The notes under the pieces were generated by a model. The model did not search any database. It had not been told where the DNA came from and was given only the letters and a program-made list of their open reading frames with translations. From Diadema setosum (taxonomy: Eukaryota; Echinodermata; Echinoidea; Diadematoida; Diadematidae): 64,000 nucleotides of DNA. Shown here piece by piece: positions 1 through 9,950 of the stretch (positions within the stretch are counted from its first letter, which is position 1; each line of letters begins with the position of its first letter). Where the stretch lies: assembly GCA_033980235.1 (NCBI GenBank), contig CM067075.1:2345148-2409147 (forward strand). Direction: 5' to 3'. Position numbers and translations under genes: made by a program.

Positions 1-92
1 TAACATATGGACCATGCTTCATATCAATAAGCAAGAAAAAATATTTACATTGACATCAGTTCAATGTTTGAACATCTTGACCTCGACATACA

Positions 93-137
<45 letters not shown>
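93..137. repeat. (TA)n microsatellite
   Basis: An uninterrupted TA dinucleotide run of about 45 bp. Nothing else recognisable lies beside it. Confidence 0.95.
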
Positions 138-138
<1 letters not shown>

Positions 139-204
139 CAATTTCACATAAAAAAAAATTATCTGTGTGATCCTATTTTGATGCCATGCATGTTAAATTA
201 ACAA

Positions 205-430
205 TACTTACTGTATAAAAATTTTGGACTTGCTTCTTTCTGCCAAAATATGGCTGAGTGTAATGTAAAATCAACAAATTCTTAGCAGAATTTATGACTT
301 GTATAGCTTTTTTAGAAAATATGACATTGAATGATTCATATTTCAAAGCGCATTTGTATTCTAGTGTGATCTGATGTTATGTGGTGAATAATGATTCTAT
401 ATATGTTGCGCCATTTGTAGTGGCAAAGGA
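205..430 (+). repeat. Copy 0 of the LRR-cassette 3' flank
   Basis: This block is related to blocks at about 38160-38460 and 63185-63440. Shared landmarks in the same order are GACTTGCTTC followed by a T-rich stretch, then GCAGA-TTA--TGAC, then a segment ending near a CTTGTA/TTTGTATT motif. The other two copies lie 3' of LRR genes A and B, so this one probably marks the 3' side of another LRR paralogue left of the window. The similarity was judged by eye and is moderate. Confidence 0.5.
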
Positions 431-2049
431 ACGTAATATAACCACTGTAATGTTGTGTCTTGTCACCTTCATGTAACAGAAAAGGTCGAGAAGGCGAGGA
501 ATTATTCCGCCTTCGTGATGGCACTCTCAAGCTTTAGCAGCTGAGAATTTGAGAACCTCTCCATATCATGGTGCCACGAGGAGATTTTTTTTGTCCCCCG
601 AATTATTTGACAATAGTGAAAAAACTTTTCCCCCTTTTTTTTTTGCGATGCACAAACATGCTGCTTCTTAGTTCTGTTTCATAATTACAAACTAACACAA
701 CCACCATAGGCTTACAGGATTCATTCCCAAATCAAAGCTTACCAGCAACTGAGGGGTTAAGAGGCGACACAAACCACTTTCAATCGAGGGTCACTTTACC
801 AAGGAGGTTGAAGAGATGGAGTAACAACAGAGTTATTCCCTTTGATCTATGTTGAAAGCCGCCGCTCAAAAATATTTGAAGCATTATTGTGCCAAACAGT
901 ATCTGCCGCGCCGATACGAAGACAATTGACTAGTGTCTCATTGCATAATCACCAGCCACTTTCAAAGGAAGATATGTCTTTGTGATGGTAATTACTTTTC
1001 GCTATCCCTTCTTATAAAAGGTAGGTGGTACAGACACGAGGATGCGCGAACAAAAATTGAGGTAAAAATGCTGAAATGAAGATGAAAATTACTCGACTGG
1101 GCATATGCGGGCACTAATCTCATATATCTATCAATAAAGAATTATACTTGAAGATTATTCCATATTACTTTTAATTGGGGAAATTAAGCTGAAAAGCGAT
1201 AAAACCAGCTTTCCAGGATGGTACAGTTTTAAACATTTTCACATGATACAGCTCTGATTTACACTTTTGTGCCAATTTATGGAAGGAATTGACTTTTGCT
1301 TTACATGCTTTATTACTAAGTGAAATTTCATTTCATTTAATAAATAAATGCGCAAAATATGGCCAACATTATGATATCGTTCAAATGAATCTTCAGATTG
1401 CTCAGCAAGACGGCGGCTTGGAACATCGATCATCAAAGGCACAAGTGCACCTGTGGAATTCTTTTGTACATCAATAGAAATCTGACAACTGTTTGAATAA
1501 TTACAGCCAGTTGGAACTCCATGTATAAGACCTCCTTGACTATACTATGTGCATGTGTGTTTACAGTGGCCGCTCCTTTAACCGATGCAAGGCATGGCGT
1601 AGTCTTATGGATTGCACTACTTATGTAGGTACTAGGTCAACTTGAATTATTTTACAAAATCAAACAGAAAATGCTCGTCAAATAAAAGTGTCGAAATTCG
1701 TACAACAACTGCCATTTCATTTATTCTGTTACGAGTAAACTGTTTTCTAACTGTATGCAGAATCACCACCACGCTCTGTTTTTTTCTGCATAACAACAGA
1801 TATCTACTTCTGGCCGAGGTCAACCACTGAGTCATTATCAATCAGCACATACCACCCAATCATAATGACAGACTCAGTGTTCATGGTTAATAGCTATAGA
1901 CAAAGCCCTTATGTTGCACCCTTGCCACCCTACTCATTTTGTAGAGATCTTTTTTTTTTTAATGTCGACTATATACCAATGCTGAGAAGTATCTGCAGGT
2001 CATTCATGCACTCAGTATTTCCTTTCTATAGCCTTTGGGTCGTTGTAAA
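431..2049. other. Gene-free stretch
   Basis: No open frame here resembles a known protein and I see no TIR pairs. It is ordinary AT-rich intergenic DNA with short T runs (about 590-650 and 1950-1960). Translations are short, stop-rich and low in complexity. Confidence 0.6.
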
Positions 2050-3554
2050 CTTTGGGTGCGTTCGAGCGCTCTAAAGCGAACCAAAGCGAACTGAACTAAA
2101 GCGTACCGTACCGTACCATGCCAATTTTGGAGCGTTCGAGCGCTCTGTGGAGAAAGTGCACATAATGGGTCAGTATTGTGACGGACATTTTGCTCCCGTG
2201 ACGGTACCACGCGTCATCAAATTGGTGGTACTTGACGCGACCATGACGCACCTTTCCCAGGGGTCAAGAGGTGCGTCATGACAGCTGCATTATTAGCACT
2301 ATGCACATAGGGCCTAACTGTTACAGCTGCAATGTCGACGGTGAGTGAGTGTAGGGCCTACTCATCAAAACTTGGACTGCCACGTAGAACCTACTCCTGC
2401 TCAGTAGTCCTAGTCCTAGTTCTAGTATTTCAGAGTCTATGTGTACTGGGTACCGTTTTCATCTCACTAAGCGTAAATCGGGCGTGCCGTTGAAGAGAGT
2501 CTATCTACTACATTTGGATTTAGATTCACTCAGCCCTCATCTACGTTAGATAGAAATCGTTGTCTAGTTTGAACTAGACTGGCGAACCATCGCTCGATCA
2601 TGATCATCAATGCGTAACGTTACTTACACACAGTCTTCTATGGGCAGCACGTTCGGATAACGATGCCAATTTCATTTTGCATATCTGGAATTTCCCCACA
2701 AGTTTTATCTAAATAAAAAGCTGTTGAAAAGATTGCTTTTAAAGATTAATAGATATTGTTTAACATGTTTATTATAGCTCCATATTGCAATTATACTAAA
2801 TAACAGCTTTTGCAGTACTTCGTGTGAGATTTCATCAGTAAATTGGCATTAAGTAGTTCGTCTTGCTAATGTCGGAGTTGTGCACCAAGAGCACCTGTGA
2901 CGTAGGCCAAATTGTGTGGATCGTTCCTTGGCTTGCTCGTTTTCATTTTTTTTTTCAAAAATTCATTACAGGCTTATCCTGGGTTTTAGAATGCTCTCTT
3001 TCCAATAGTAGGCATCAAAAAATGTAGATTAGAATTATCAGACAATTAGAAAATGTCAGTACAGTTTTCTTTTAAAGGTCACGCTTGTTTGTAGCAAGAA
3101 TGTCATTCACCCCTGGCGCTTGAACTACTTACAGCTGTCCAGAACAAAGAGAATGATGTTTTTGCATTGTGACGTATGCGCATGATACGCGCATGCTTTA
3201 AGCCCCCGTCACACTACAGCGTATAAATCAGCGAATGCCTAGCGGATGGGCAAAATTGGCAAAGTCCAGATACGCTCGAATCCGCTCGAATCCGCAAGCA
3301 AAACGTCGTTTTCGAACGTTCGCCTAACGAATGATGAGCATATGCTAACCGTGTTACGAGCGGATTAAGTAGCGAATGAAAGCGAATGCGTACAGTCCGT
3401 CCAGCGGATGCTGAGCGGACAAAGCGAATGAGGAGCAAATGCCCAACATATGCAGAGCGATACTGCGGCAGTCACGTGACGGATCTCGACTGACGCACAT
3501 TTTCCCAAATTATTTTGAGTAGTGACAGTGTCGAGTAACGTTGTGATTGTGAGA

Positions 3555-3716
3555 ATGGCCCCCAAAAGAAGGAAGGAGAAGTCACCACCAAGTGCTGCTG
3601 ATGTCATTACCCTCGACAGTCCTCAAGATTCCTGTGTTCCTTCTGATGATCACGTTGACGATGATGTGGGGAATCCAACATCCTCCATTACGTCTGGTGC
3701 CTCCAACTGTTCCTAG
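3555..3716 (+). pseudogene. Possible second Harbinger ORF, 5' fragment
   Basis: An ATG at 3555 opens a frame beginning MAPKRRKEKSPPSAADV, basic then acidic and Ser/Pro-rich, ending at a stop at 3714. A +1 shift continues into a Lys run encoded by the poly(A) stretch. Harbinger elements usually carry a second, Myb-like DNA-binding protein on the opposite strand to the transposase. Orientation and position fit, but no Myb fold is visible in what remains, so the assignment is only inference. Confidence 0.3.
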
Positions 3717-3771
3717 CCTGGACCTTCAGCGAAAAAAAAAAAAAAAAAAGCCAGAGGCAAACGCCGGGACT

Positions 3772-4089
3772 TTAATATCCCGGAAGTTCGATGAGAAGCT
3801 GATTATACAACCCGAACTGCCCTCGTCTTCGGATCCAGGCCCTGGTCCACATCGTTCTTCGATTTTTTCCTCTCCTCCGTTTTCTCTTGTCTTGGATATA
3901 TTTGGCGATTGCCAGCTGGTTTAGGTCATACTCATGTTGATGAACAGCTAGAAGATATTGCATCTGAAATCTCTGAGCGTCCTCCATTTCTGATGACCAA
4001 CTGATAAATGCTACCTGTGCTGTCCAGATTTGCTGTGCGAATTTGGACGAACGGCGAACGAATGAGAAGCGAACGCAGAGCGACCACAA
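3772..4089 (-). pseudogene. HARBI1-like transposase, N-terminal fragment
   Basis: The reverse-strand frame gives a 105-residue product. Its second half has a basic run (KRKRRRGKNRR) followed by WTRAWIRRRGQFG and a LYNQLLIEL-type segment. This pattern is the conserved entry to PIF/Harbinger (HARBI1/ALP1-like) transposases, just before the DDE nuclease domain. The frame ends shortly afterwards and no DDE catalytic motif follows, so the nuclease is missing. Its position inside a TTA-flanked TIR element agrees. The first part of the frame overlaps the TIR repeats and may not be coding. Confidence 0.6.
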
Positions 4090-4518
4090 CTTTCGATCAG
4101 CGGGCGCTAAGCGACCACAAAGCGTATTGTCATTCCGTTCGTCATCCGCTCAAGATTTTGGACATGTCCAAAATCAAAATTTGTCTCCGGCGGATCTCTG
4201 CGAATCTCTGCGAACAGCAGCGGATACAGCGAACGCCAAGCGGGTCACGAACGATGAGCAACGGATATGAGCGTATCTCCAAATTTTCGGATCCGCTGGG
4301 CATTCGTTGGCTAGATACGCTCTAGTGTGACGGGGGCTTTACAACGAACTTAACACTTTTGGTACGCTTTGGTACGCTTTTGGAGCACATCGGGAAGTGG
4401 TCCACTTTTGGCTCGGTACAGTACGGTACGGTACACTTTAGGAGCGTTCGAACGCTCCTCTGGCGCGGGTACGGTACGGTACAGTTCGCTTTAGGAGAGC
4501 GCTCGAACGCACCCTTTG

Positions 4519-6134
4519 ACTTTGAATCCATCGTCATGCTGTAACTGGTGCTTGAATGGGGAATAACTCCCCCCCCCCCAGCTTTCAATCGTAAAAGGCC
4601 TGTCTAACAACTTTTATTTTATCACAGCACGAAGTTATTATTAATAAGTTCCTTCTAGTCATTCACAATAAACACAACCATCAATAGACCATCTCGGTTA
4701 TCCTATAGGTCATAATAATGGACACCAGCAACAAAGAGAGATGCAGAAGCGACGCAAGAAATGACAAAGGAGTGCTTCGAATTAATGTGTATGGTGTGTG
4801 TTCGTGCACGTTTCAATATGTCTTCTAGCAAGGGGCAACAACTTTCGTAGCAATTTCTTCCACTACAGTTACACATTCAGACATACATGCACACAAAGCT
4901 AGGTGGAATAATAATAATAATAGTAATAATGTATCATTATCGTCGTTGATCTCACATGGAGCTGTACTACCACAGAGCTACGTTGTTACACCATACCTAC
5001 ATGTACTTCTGTTTTTCTTTGAGCTGTCTCTATTTACGTCACTCTCCCTTTCATTTTCTCCTTTCGCATCCCCTCATCTGTCTATCTGTCTATCATTATC
5101 TTTCTCTAATTATGTTTCTATGCTTAATAGTTCTCCTCAGGTCTACAGTCTCCATTTGAAACCCTGTTAGATGATCATCTGCAACTAGTTTTTGTTTGTT
5201 TGTTTTTCGTTTGTTTGTTTTTTGTCCGCCAGTAGCATAGAGGCTAGACTGTACATACCTCATATCGGAAAAGATTATGAATTGTCTGTACCTGGTGAAA
5301 TGAAGATGAATATTCTGAGGATTAAGTCAAGGATCTAAGGGTAGTAGGCTAAATTGATTTGGATGATTAGTGCCTGCCTCAGCTTTGAATGGTTAAACAG
5401 AACTCATATAATTTGCGATAATTTGATTTATTTTTCTGCTTAATTCCGTTACATCAGATAGGATCATGTACATGTCATTTATGACAAACAGTATATCGAC
5501 ACATAGTTTTTAGTACAATTATACAAGACAAATACAAACATACAAGCTTATGGAACTTAAACAGAAGGGTCTCCAAAATAAGCCGAGGCTTGACGGTATG
5601 GAGACTATATGCTTACCTACTCTGAATAGAATAGGGAATAGAGAAAGAGAGAAATAGGGAAGGGTAGGGGGGATAGGGAAAGTTACAGAGTGTATGGGTA
5701 CCACTCCAACTACTTTACAATAATAGTAATGATGATAAATACAATATGATAATGATATAAAAGTTAACACGTTCAGTTGCCTTTGCCGGAGTAATGACCG
5801 AATATGCACTATGAAAATAATAATATGTGAATACAAAATATCTTATACGTGTTCTTATCTGACATAGAGCTGAAGCTACAGTCCCTATATGAAGTGTCTG
5901 ATTTAATTTGAGTCTGATAGTCAGTATAATTTTGTTTCAAAGTATGACCTAAAAATATCGTAAATAATTTCCATTTAATACAAAATTTTCATTTCAACCT
6001 CTTTCTCCCCCCCCCCTCTCTCTCTCTTTCTCTATATCCTATGCCTTAGTACTTTTAGAATATATGCATATCATACCTAACACTATGACTTTGATATAGT
6101 AATGTGTATATTTTCTTTTCATTTATTTATTGTT
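4519..6134. other. Gene-free stretch with simple repeats
   Basis: No coding potential recognised. It holds a C run at 4569-4578, an (AAT)n-like tract at about 4908-4930, a pyrimidine-rich tract at about 5000-5115, T/G-rich TTTGTTTG repeats at 5190-5222 and a C/CT tract at 6008-6030. Open frames over these tracts are compositional artefacts. Confidence 0.6.
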
Positions 6135-8243
6135 TCAATTCAATTCAATTCAATTCAATAGTTTATTTATTTCCATCATCACAAAGAAAAGAAAAGAAAA
6201 AGTTGACATAATCCAAAGTGATACAATTTTTTTTTTCATTTCTCTTACACTCGTCCGATAAAGGATTTTTTCAATACAATATAAAGTATATTATACACGA
6301 ATGATGTCGTAAAAAAGAAACAATGCACTTTGTCATGGCAACAAAAATAGTAAATAATCACAATGATGGAAAACAGTGTTCCACTAAAAAAGCCACGCTT
6401 GTAAAACGTGGAACACTGGAACAAAACAACAACAGCACCAATTTGTTATACCAAATAGAAATATTCATTTAAATTCTTCTACATACTATTGTACATTTTA
6501 CTAATTGATATAATGATGTTGATACTATGAACAATACTTACTAGGATTTTAGGATGCAATCGTATAAACTATATAACATATCACATTTGTGGCACAGACA
6601 CTATGGGGCCAGGTGTGCCAGGAAAATTGAATGGAAAAAGATATGCAATCGGCCTCAAAAAACATAACGACGACAACAACAATAACACAATACACAGAAA
6701 TAACAAAATTTGAGGAAATGCACTCAGACAGATACTGGACAACGAAGAACAAGGAAAAAGTATCAGGGAAGAATAGAGAAGGAAAAGGAGAGGGATGGAA
6801 AAGGTCTGTGGACACACTACAAAATCTCAAGGAAAAGTGAAACATGACGGGTTTTTTCATTGAACAGAATTAACTGGTATATTTAGAAAACAAATATTTT
6901 TTGAGTTTATACTTAAATGTAATTAACTTCACAGATTCTTTTAGATCATTATCTAAGCTATTCCAAAATCTGGGTCCGGTATAAACAAATGTATTTTGAG
7001 TGTGTACAGTTCTAACTAAGGGAAGATGAAATTCTTTAGATTGTCTAGTGGGATTATGTACGTGGCTGTTACGGTGAAATAAAGAATAAAATATTTTGGG
7101 TAGATGATTGCAGTTGTAATTAAACATGAATTGACCAGGTTGTAACAAATACAACTCATTTATTTTCAGAATTTTGTGCTCAAGGAAAAGCTTGTCAGTA
7201 TGTGCTCGGATATGAAGGTTAAAAACGATTCTGAGCGCCATCTTTTGCAGAAGAAATAGTTTATCTAACAATGTCGAATATGTATTCCCCCAAGCAAGAA
7301 TTCCGTAATTCAAGTACGGCAAAACCAAACTTGAATAAAGCGTAATCAAAGCCGAAGAAGGAAGATAATATTTCAATCTATTCATTATGCCTATGTTACG
7401 TGCAATTACTTTACAAATATTGTTTATGTGACACTTCCATGATAACTTATTATCAACACAAACACCTAAGAATTTAATAGACGAAACCTCTTCAAGAGGA
7501 GTAGTGTCAAATATAACATTACCTGGTAATCTATCTAAAGAATTACTGAAAAACATATACTTTGTCTTCTCAATATTCAGTGACAATTTATTTGCATATA
7601 TCCATTGTGAGACATTCTTCAATTCATCATTCACTGTACTAATCAAAGTATTAGGGTCAGGGTGGGAATAAAAAAGATTGGAATCATCCGCGAATAATAT
7701 GAAAGAGAGTTTATCTGAAGATCTATAAAAAGCATTAATGTAAACTATAAATAACAGTGGGCCTAACAAACTTCCTTGCGGAACACCACATTCTATTTTC
7801 TTCATAGAAGAATCAAAACTGTTGACATGTACATATTGAAATCTGTCAGATAAATAACTCATAAACCATTGCAAGGCTTTTCCGCGAATACCATAATGGG
7901 ATAACTTAGAAAGAAGTATACCGTGATTAATCGTATCAAAAGCCTTTGAAAAGTCCAGGAAGATGCCTATTGTATGCGAAAATGTATCAAGTGCATGTGT
8001 AATCTTTTCCACAAAGGTAAGTAAAGCGTGGGTGGTGTTGTGATTTTCTCTGAATCCAAATTGAAAATTCGTAAATATATTACTCATATTGAAACATTTT
8101 ACAGTTCGGATATATACTATTCTTTCCAAAATTTTAGAAATTGAGGTTAATAACGATATTGGTCTGTAATTATTGACATCATTTTTCTCCCCTTTCTTAT
8201 ATAAAGGTATAACTTTGGCAGTCTTCATTTTGACTTGGTACAA
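6135..8243 (-). mobile_element. 5'-truncated LINE (CR1/L2/Jockey group), copy 1
   Basis: This non-LTR retrotransposon runs right to left. Its 3' end is a (TTGAA)n tail seen as repeated CAATT at 6135-6160, a tail type common in CR1/L2-related elements. The reverse transcriptase frame is at 6870-8243, and about 700 bp of 3' UTR follows. The endonuclease and any ORF1 are missing. The 5' junction abuts a small palindrome at 8231-8255. It lies upstream of LRR gene A and is antisense to it. Confidence 0.85.
6870..8243 (-). pseudogene. LINE reverse transcriptase (C-terminal 457 residues of ORF2)
   Basis: The frame is open over 457 codons and starts inside the RT domain with AKVIPLYKKG and NNYRPISLL (motif 1). 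It continues with FLDFSKAFD (first catalytic Asp), GVPQGSLLGP, and FADDSN (catalytic Asp pair, near residue 184). The C-terminal region has the usual PYLNYGILAWG and FWNSL motifs. YINDI, common in the family, reads YINAF here. No stop codons interrupt it, so it is a fairly young copy, but it lacks an endonuclease and the native start. The RT would copy its own RNA at a nicked target. Confidence 0.9.
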
Positions 8244-8255
8244 GTTGTACCAAGT
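8231..8255. repeat. 25-bp near-perfect palindrome at LINE 5' junction
   Basis: Arms GACTTGGTAC and GTACCAAGTC surround a 5-base centre, exactly at the 5' truncation point of the LINE. It could be a foldback made during reverse transcription or a pre-existing hairpin. Confidence 0.8.
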
Positions 8256-9352
8256 CTAAACCTCCAAGATAGTCATGTTGTCTCACCGACACACGTTATT
8301 AGCGAGCTTTGATCACGTGAATGCTCAAACGACGCATAATCCCGGGTTGCACAATAGAAACAGGTGTCTCGCGCACGTTCAGAACACCGTTTTGAGGATA
8401 AATAGCGTTGTTTCTAGCGTCCCCGTGGTAGATCTAAAGCTCGCTGTTATACGGTGGCGCGGGTCGGAGGGGATTCCCCGAGCGTTTCGTAAGTCTGCAA
8501 TGATGGGCTGCTTTGTGTGAAATAAACCAGGGAGGCACACGGCCCATTTCTATAAATGAAGTGTGCTGTTATTACGAGTAAACAAAATGATTTGGCTCAA
8601 AATAGTGTACATGTTAGTCTCGTGGCAGGGTTACGTCACTTCCGGTTTAGCTGGAGTGAAAACAAACAGCTCGCTTGTTGAGTGTGTACAGTGGACCAAG
8701 CTATGTGGTGATACAGGCTATACACGGCGTCGGCGCTCAGAATCCTCAATCTACCATATTTTATCAATGATTTATCAATAGATATTTATTTTGGCTGACA
8801 GAAATGTTAAGACGGACCATATCTGACAGTTACATTGAATTTCGAAGCCAGTTATGGAAGAAAAATGGATAATTTCGTCTTAAAAACACGCCGATCGTGG
8901 GTTTGTTTCCGGGGTTTGTTGTCACTCATAGTCTTTTGACAAGGCCTCGTGGCTGAGGATTGGAAAGTTAAAAAAAAAGGCTATAGCATACATCGTGTAC
9001 CTGCAATGATGACAACGAGCGAGACCGAATGTATGGAAGCCGATTGGCACAGCTGCTGCGCCACTCGGTCACCGGTTTCTCGCAATGCTTGGTGCTATGC
9101 CGAGTCTACAGTCTCATTCCTCAGCCACGAAGCCTTGTTAAAAGGCCATTAAATACCCGGATACAATATGTCCGCCCATGAGAATACGTCGCTGTCGATA
9201 TCAACCACAGTATGCTACTGCACATCTGCAACTTCCTCTGAATCCAGAGTCAGTTTTCCTGGATAAATCATTTGGAAGTCGTTTTATACACATGAAAATT
9301 CAAAATATATCATTTCCTCCCTATCTTGCTCAGATTAATGCCAATATCAGCG
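8256..9352. other. Upstream region of LRR gene A
   Basis: Somewhat more GC-rich than the surroundings. No clear TATA box and no upstream exon can be supported. A 5' UTR and promoter for gene A should lie here or further left. A small inverted-repeat element at 8931-9147 is embedded. Confidence 0.4.
8931..9147. mobile_element. MITE-like inverted-repeat element
   Basis: Arms of about 30 bp: left CTTTTGACAAGGCCTCG then TGGCTGAGGA; right, read in reverse complement, CTTTTAACAAGGCTTCG then TGGCTGAGGA. About 155 bp lies between. No convincing target duplication, so superfamily is unknown. Confidence 0.55.
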
Positions 9353-9643
9353 ATGGAGAGAAATCTCATGACAATTTTTCTGGTTGCTCTAATGTTTGAT
9401 CACTGTAGCGGGCAACGTATGACCACTCCGATCCGTGCTTCATGCGACAGCAAATGCACCTATTCACAAACAAAGCGAGAAGCAGACTGTGAAAACAGAC
9501 AGCTGAGTGAGGTACCCATGGAGTGTAATGCTGCCTCCTACCTCTCCTTGAGTCACAATCAGATTACCAGAATCGAACCGGGAACCTTCGAGAGCTTCTC
9601 TCATCTTGAAGTTCTCATCTTGTCCTACAATAGAATCAGACAG
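9353..9643 (+). CDS. LRR receptor gene A, exon 1 (signal peptide, LRRNT, first LRRs)
   Basis: Encodes the first 97 residues of a predicted 510-residue type I membrane receptor. The ATG at 9353 directly precedes a hydrophobic signal peptide (residues 1-21, ending CSGQ); an in-frame ATG five codons upstream (9338) is also possible. An LRRNT cap follows, with Cys at 31, 35, 46 and 58. Then come YLSLSHNQITRIEP (LRR 1) and the start of LRR 2. The exon ends CAG and is followed by GTAAGG, a strong donor; the intron is phase 0 and splits LRR 2. The matching exon of gene B (46828-47136) has the same layout and the same splice point. Extracellular LRR domains of this kind bind proteins or glycans; the ligand is unknown. 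Confidence 0.85.
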
Positions 9644-9824
9644 GTAAGGTACCGGTAGGCCATCAAATTTACACAACAGTGTCTCTTTATATGGATTGCT
9701 CGGATCAGCAATGGAATATCATTTGCAGTCTAAAAATCCTTTTAAACATCCCATTTTTTTCTGTAAACAACATCTGATGCAAACAGTAAAGAGAGTACAG
9801 TGTACAGTGTATATATCCAAGCTC

Positions 9825-9850
9825 AATTAATAATAATTATAATAATAACC

Positions 9851-9884
<34 letters not shown>

Positions 9885-9895
9885 TAATAATTGTA
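9825..9895. repeat. (AAT)n-like microsatellite
   Basis: Imperfect AAT/TAA trinucleotide tract with a few substitutions. Confidence 0.9.
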
Positions 9896-9950
9896 TAGAG
9901 ACTCATTATAAATCACTAGTTCTACCTAAAAAGATACTCGTGGCGCTGTT

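Larger units (their letters stand above)
3201..4338. mobile_element. PIF/Harbinger-like element, internally deleted and nested
   Basis: The ends are AGCCCCCGTCACACTA at 3201 and its inverse ending at 4338, flanked by TTA at 3198-3200 and 4339-4341. A TTA target duplication is the hallmark of PIF/Harbinger. Both ends carry many subterminal AGCGAATG and AGCGGAT-type octamers in both orientations. The interior keeps the start of a transposase on the - strand and the start of a second protein on the + strand, joined across a poly(A) stretch at about 3731-3749. At 1138 bp it is far shorter than an autonomous copy, so it must be moved by an enzyme supplied elsewhere. Confidence 0.8.
2055..4513. mobile_element. 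DNA transposon with 5-bp TSD (CTTTG), non-autonomous
   Basis: The ends are inverted: GGTGCGTTCGAGCGCTCT at 2055 and its near-complement ending at 4513. The flanks are CTTTG at 2050-2054 and CTTTG at 4514-4518, so a 5-bp target duplication is likely. Subterminal sequence inside both ends repeats GTACCGTACC/GGTACGGTAC runs and a second GAGCGTTCGA-type copy, which may be transposase-binding sites. No transposase of its own is visible. A second element (3201-4338) is nested inside and accounts for all protein-like sequence. The superfamily is uncertain: a 5-bp duplication fits few families. Confidence 0.75.

Noticed and set aside
4946..5170. Ser/Leu-rich open frames over a pyrimidine-rich tract
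   Set aside because: Composition is driven by CT repeats; no domain, splice context or homologue is evident.
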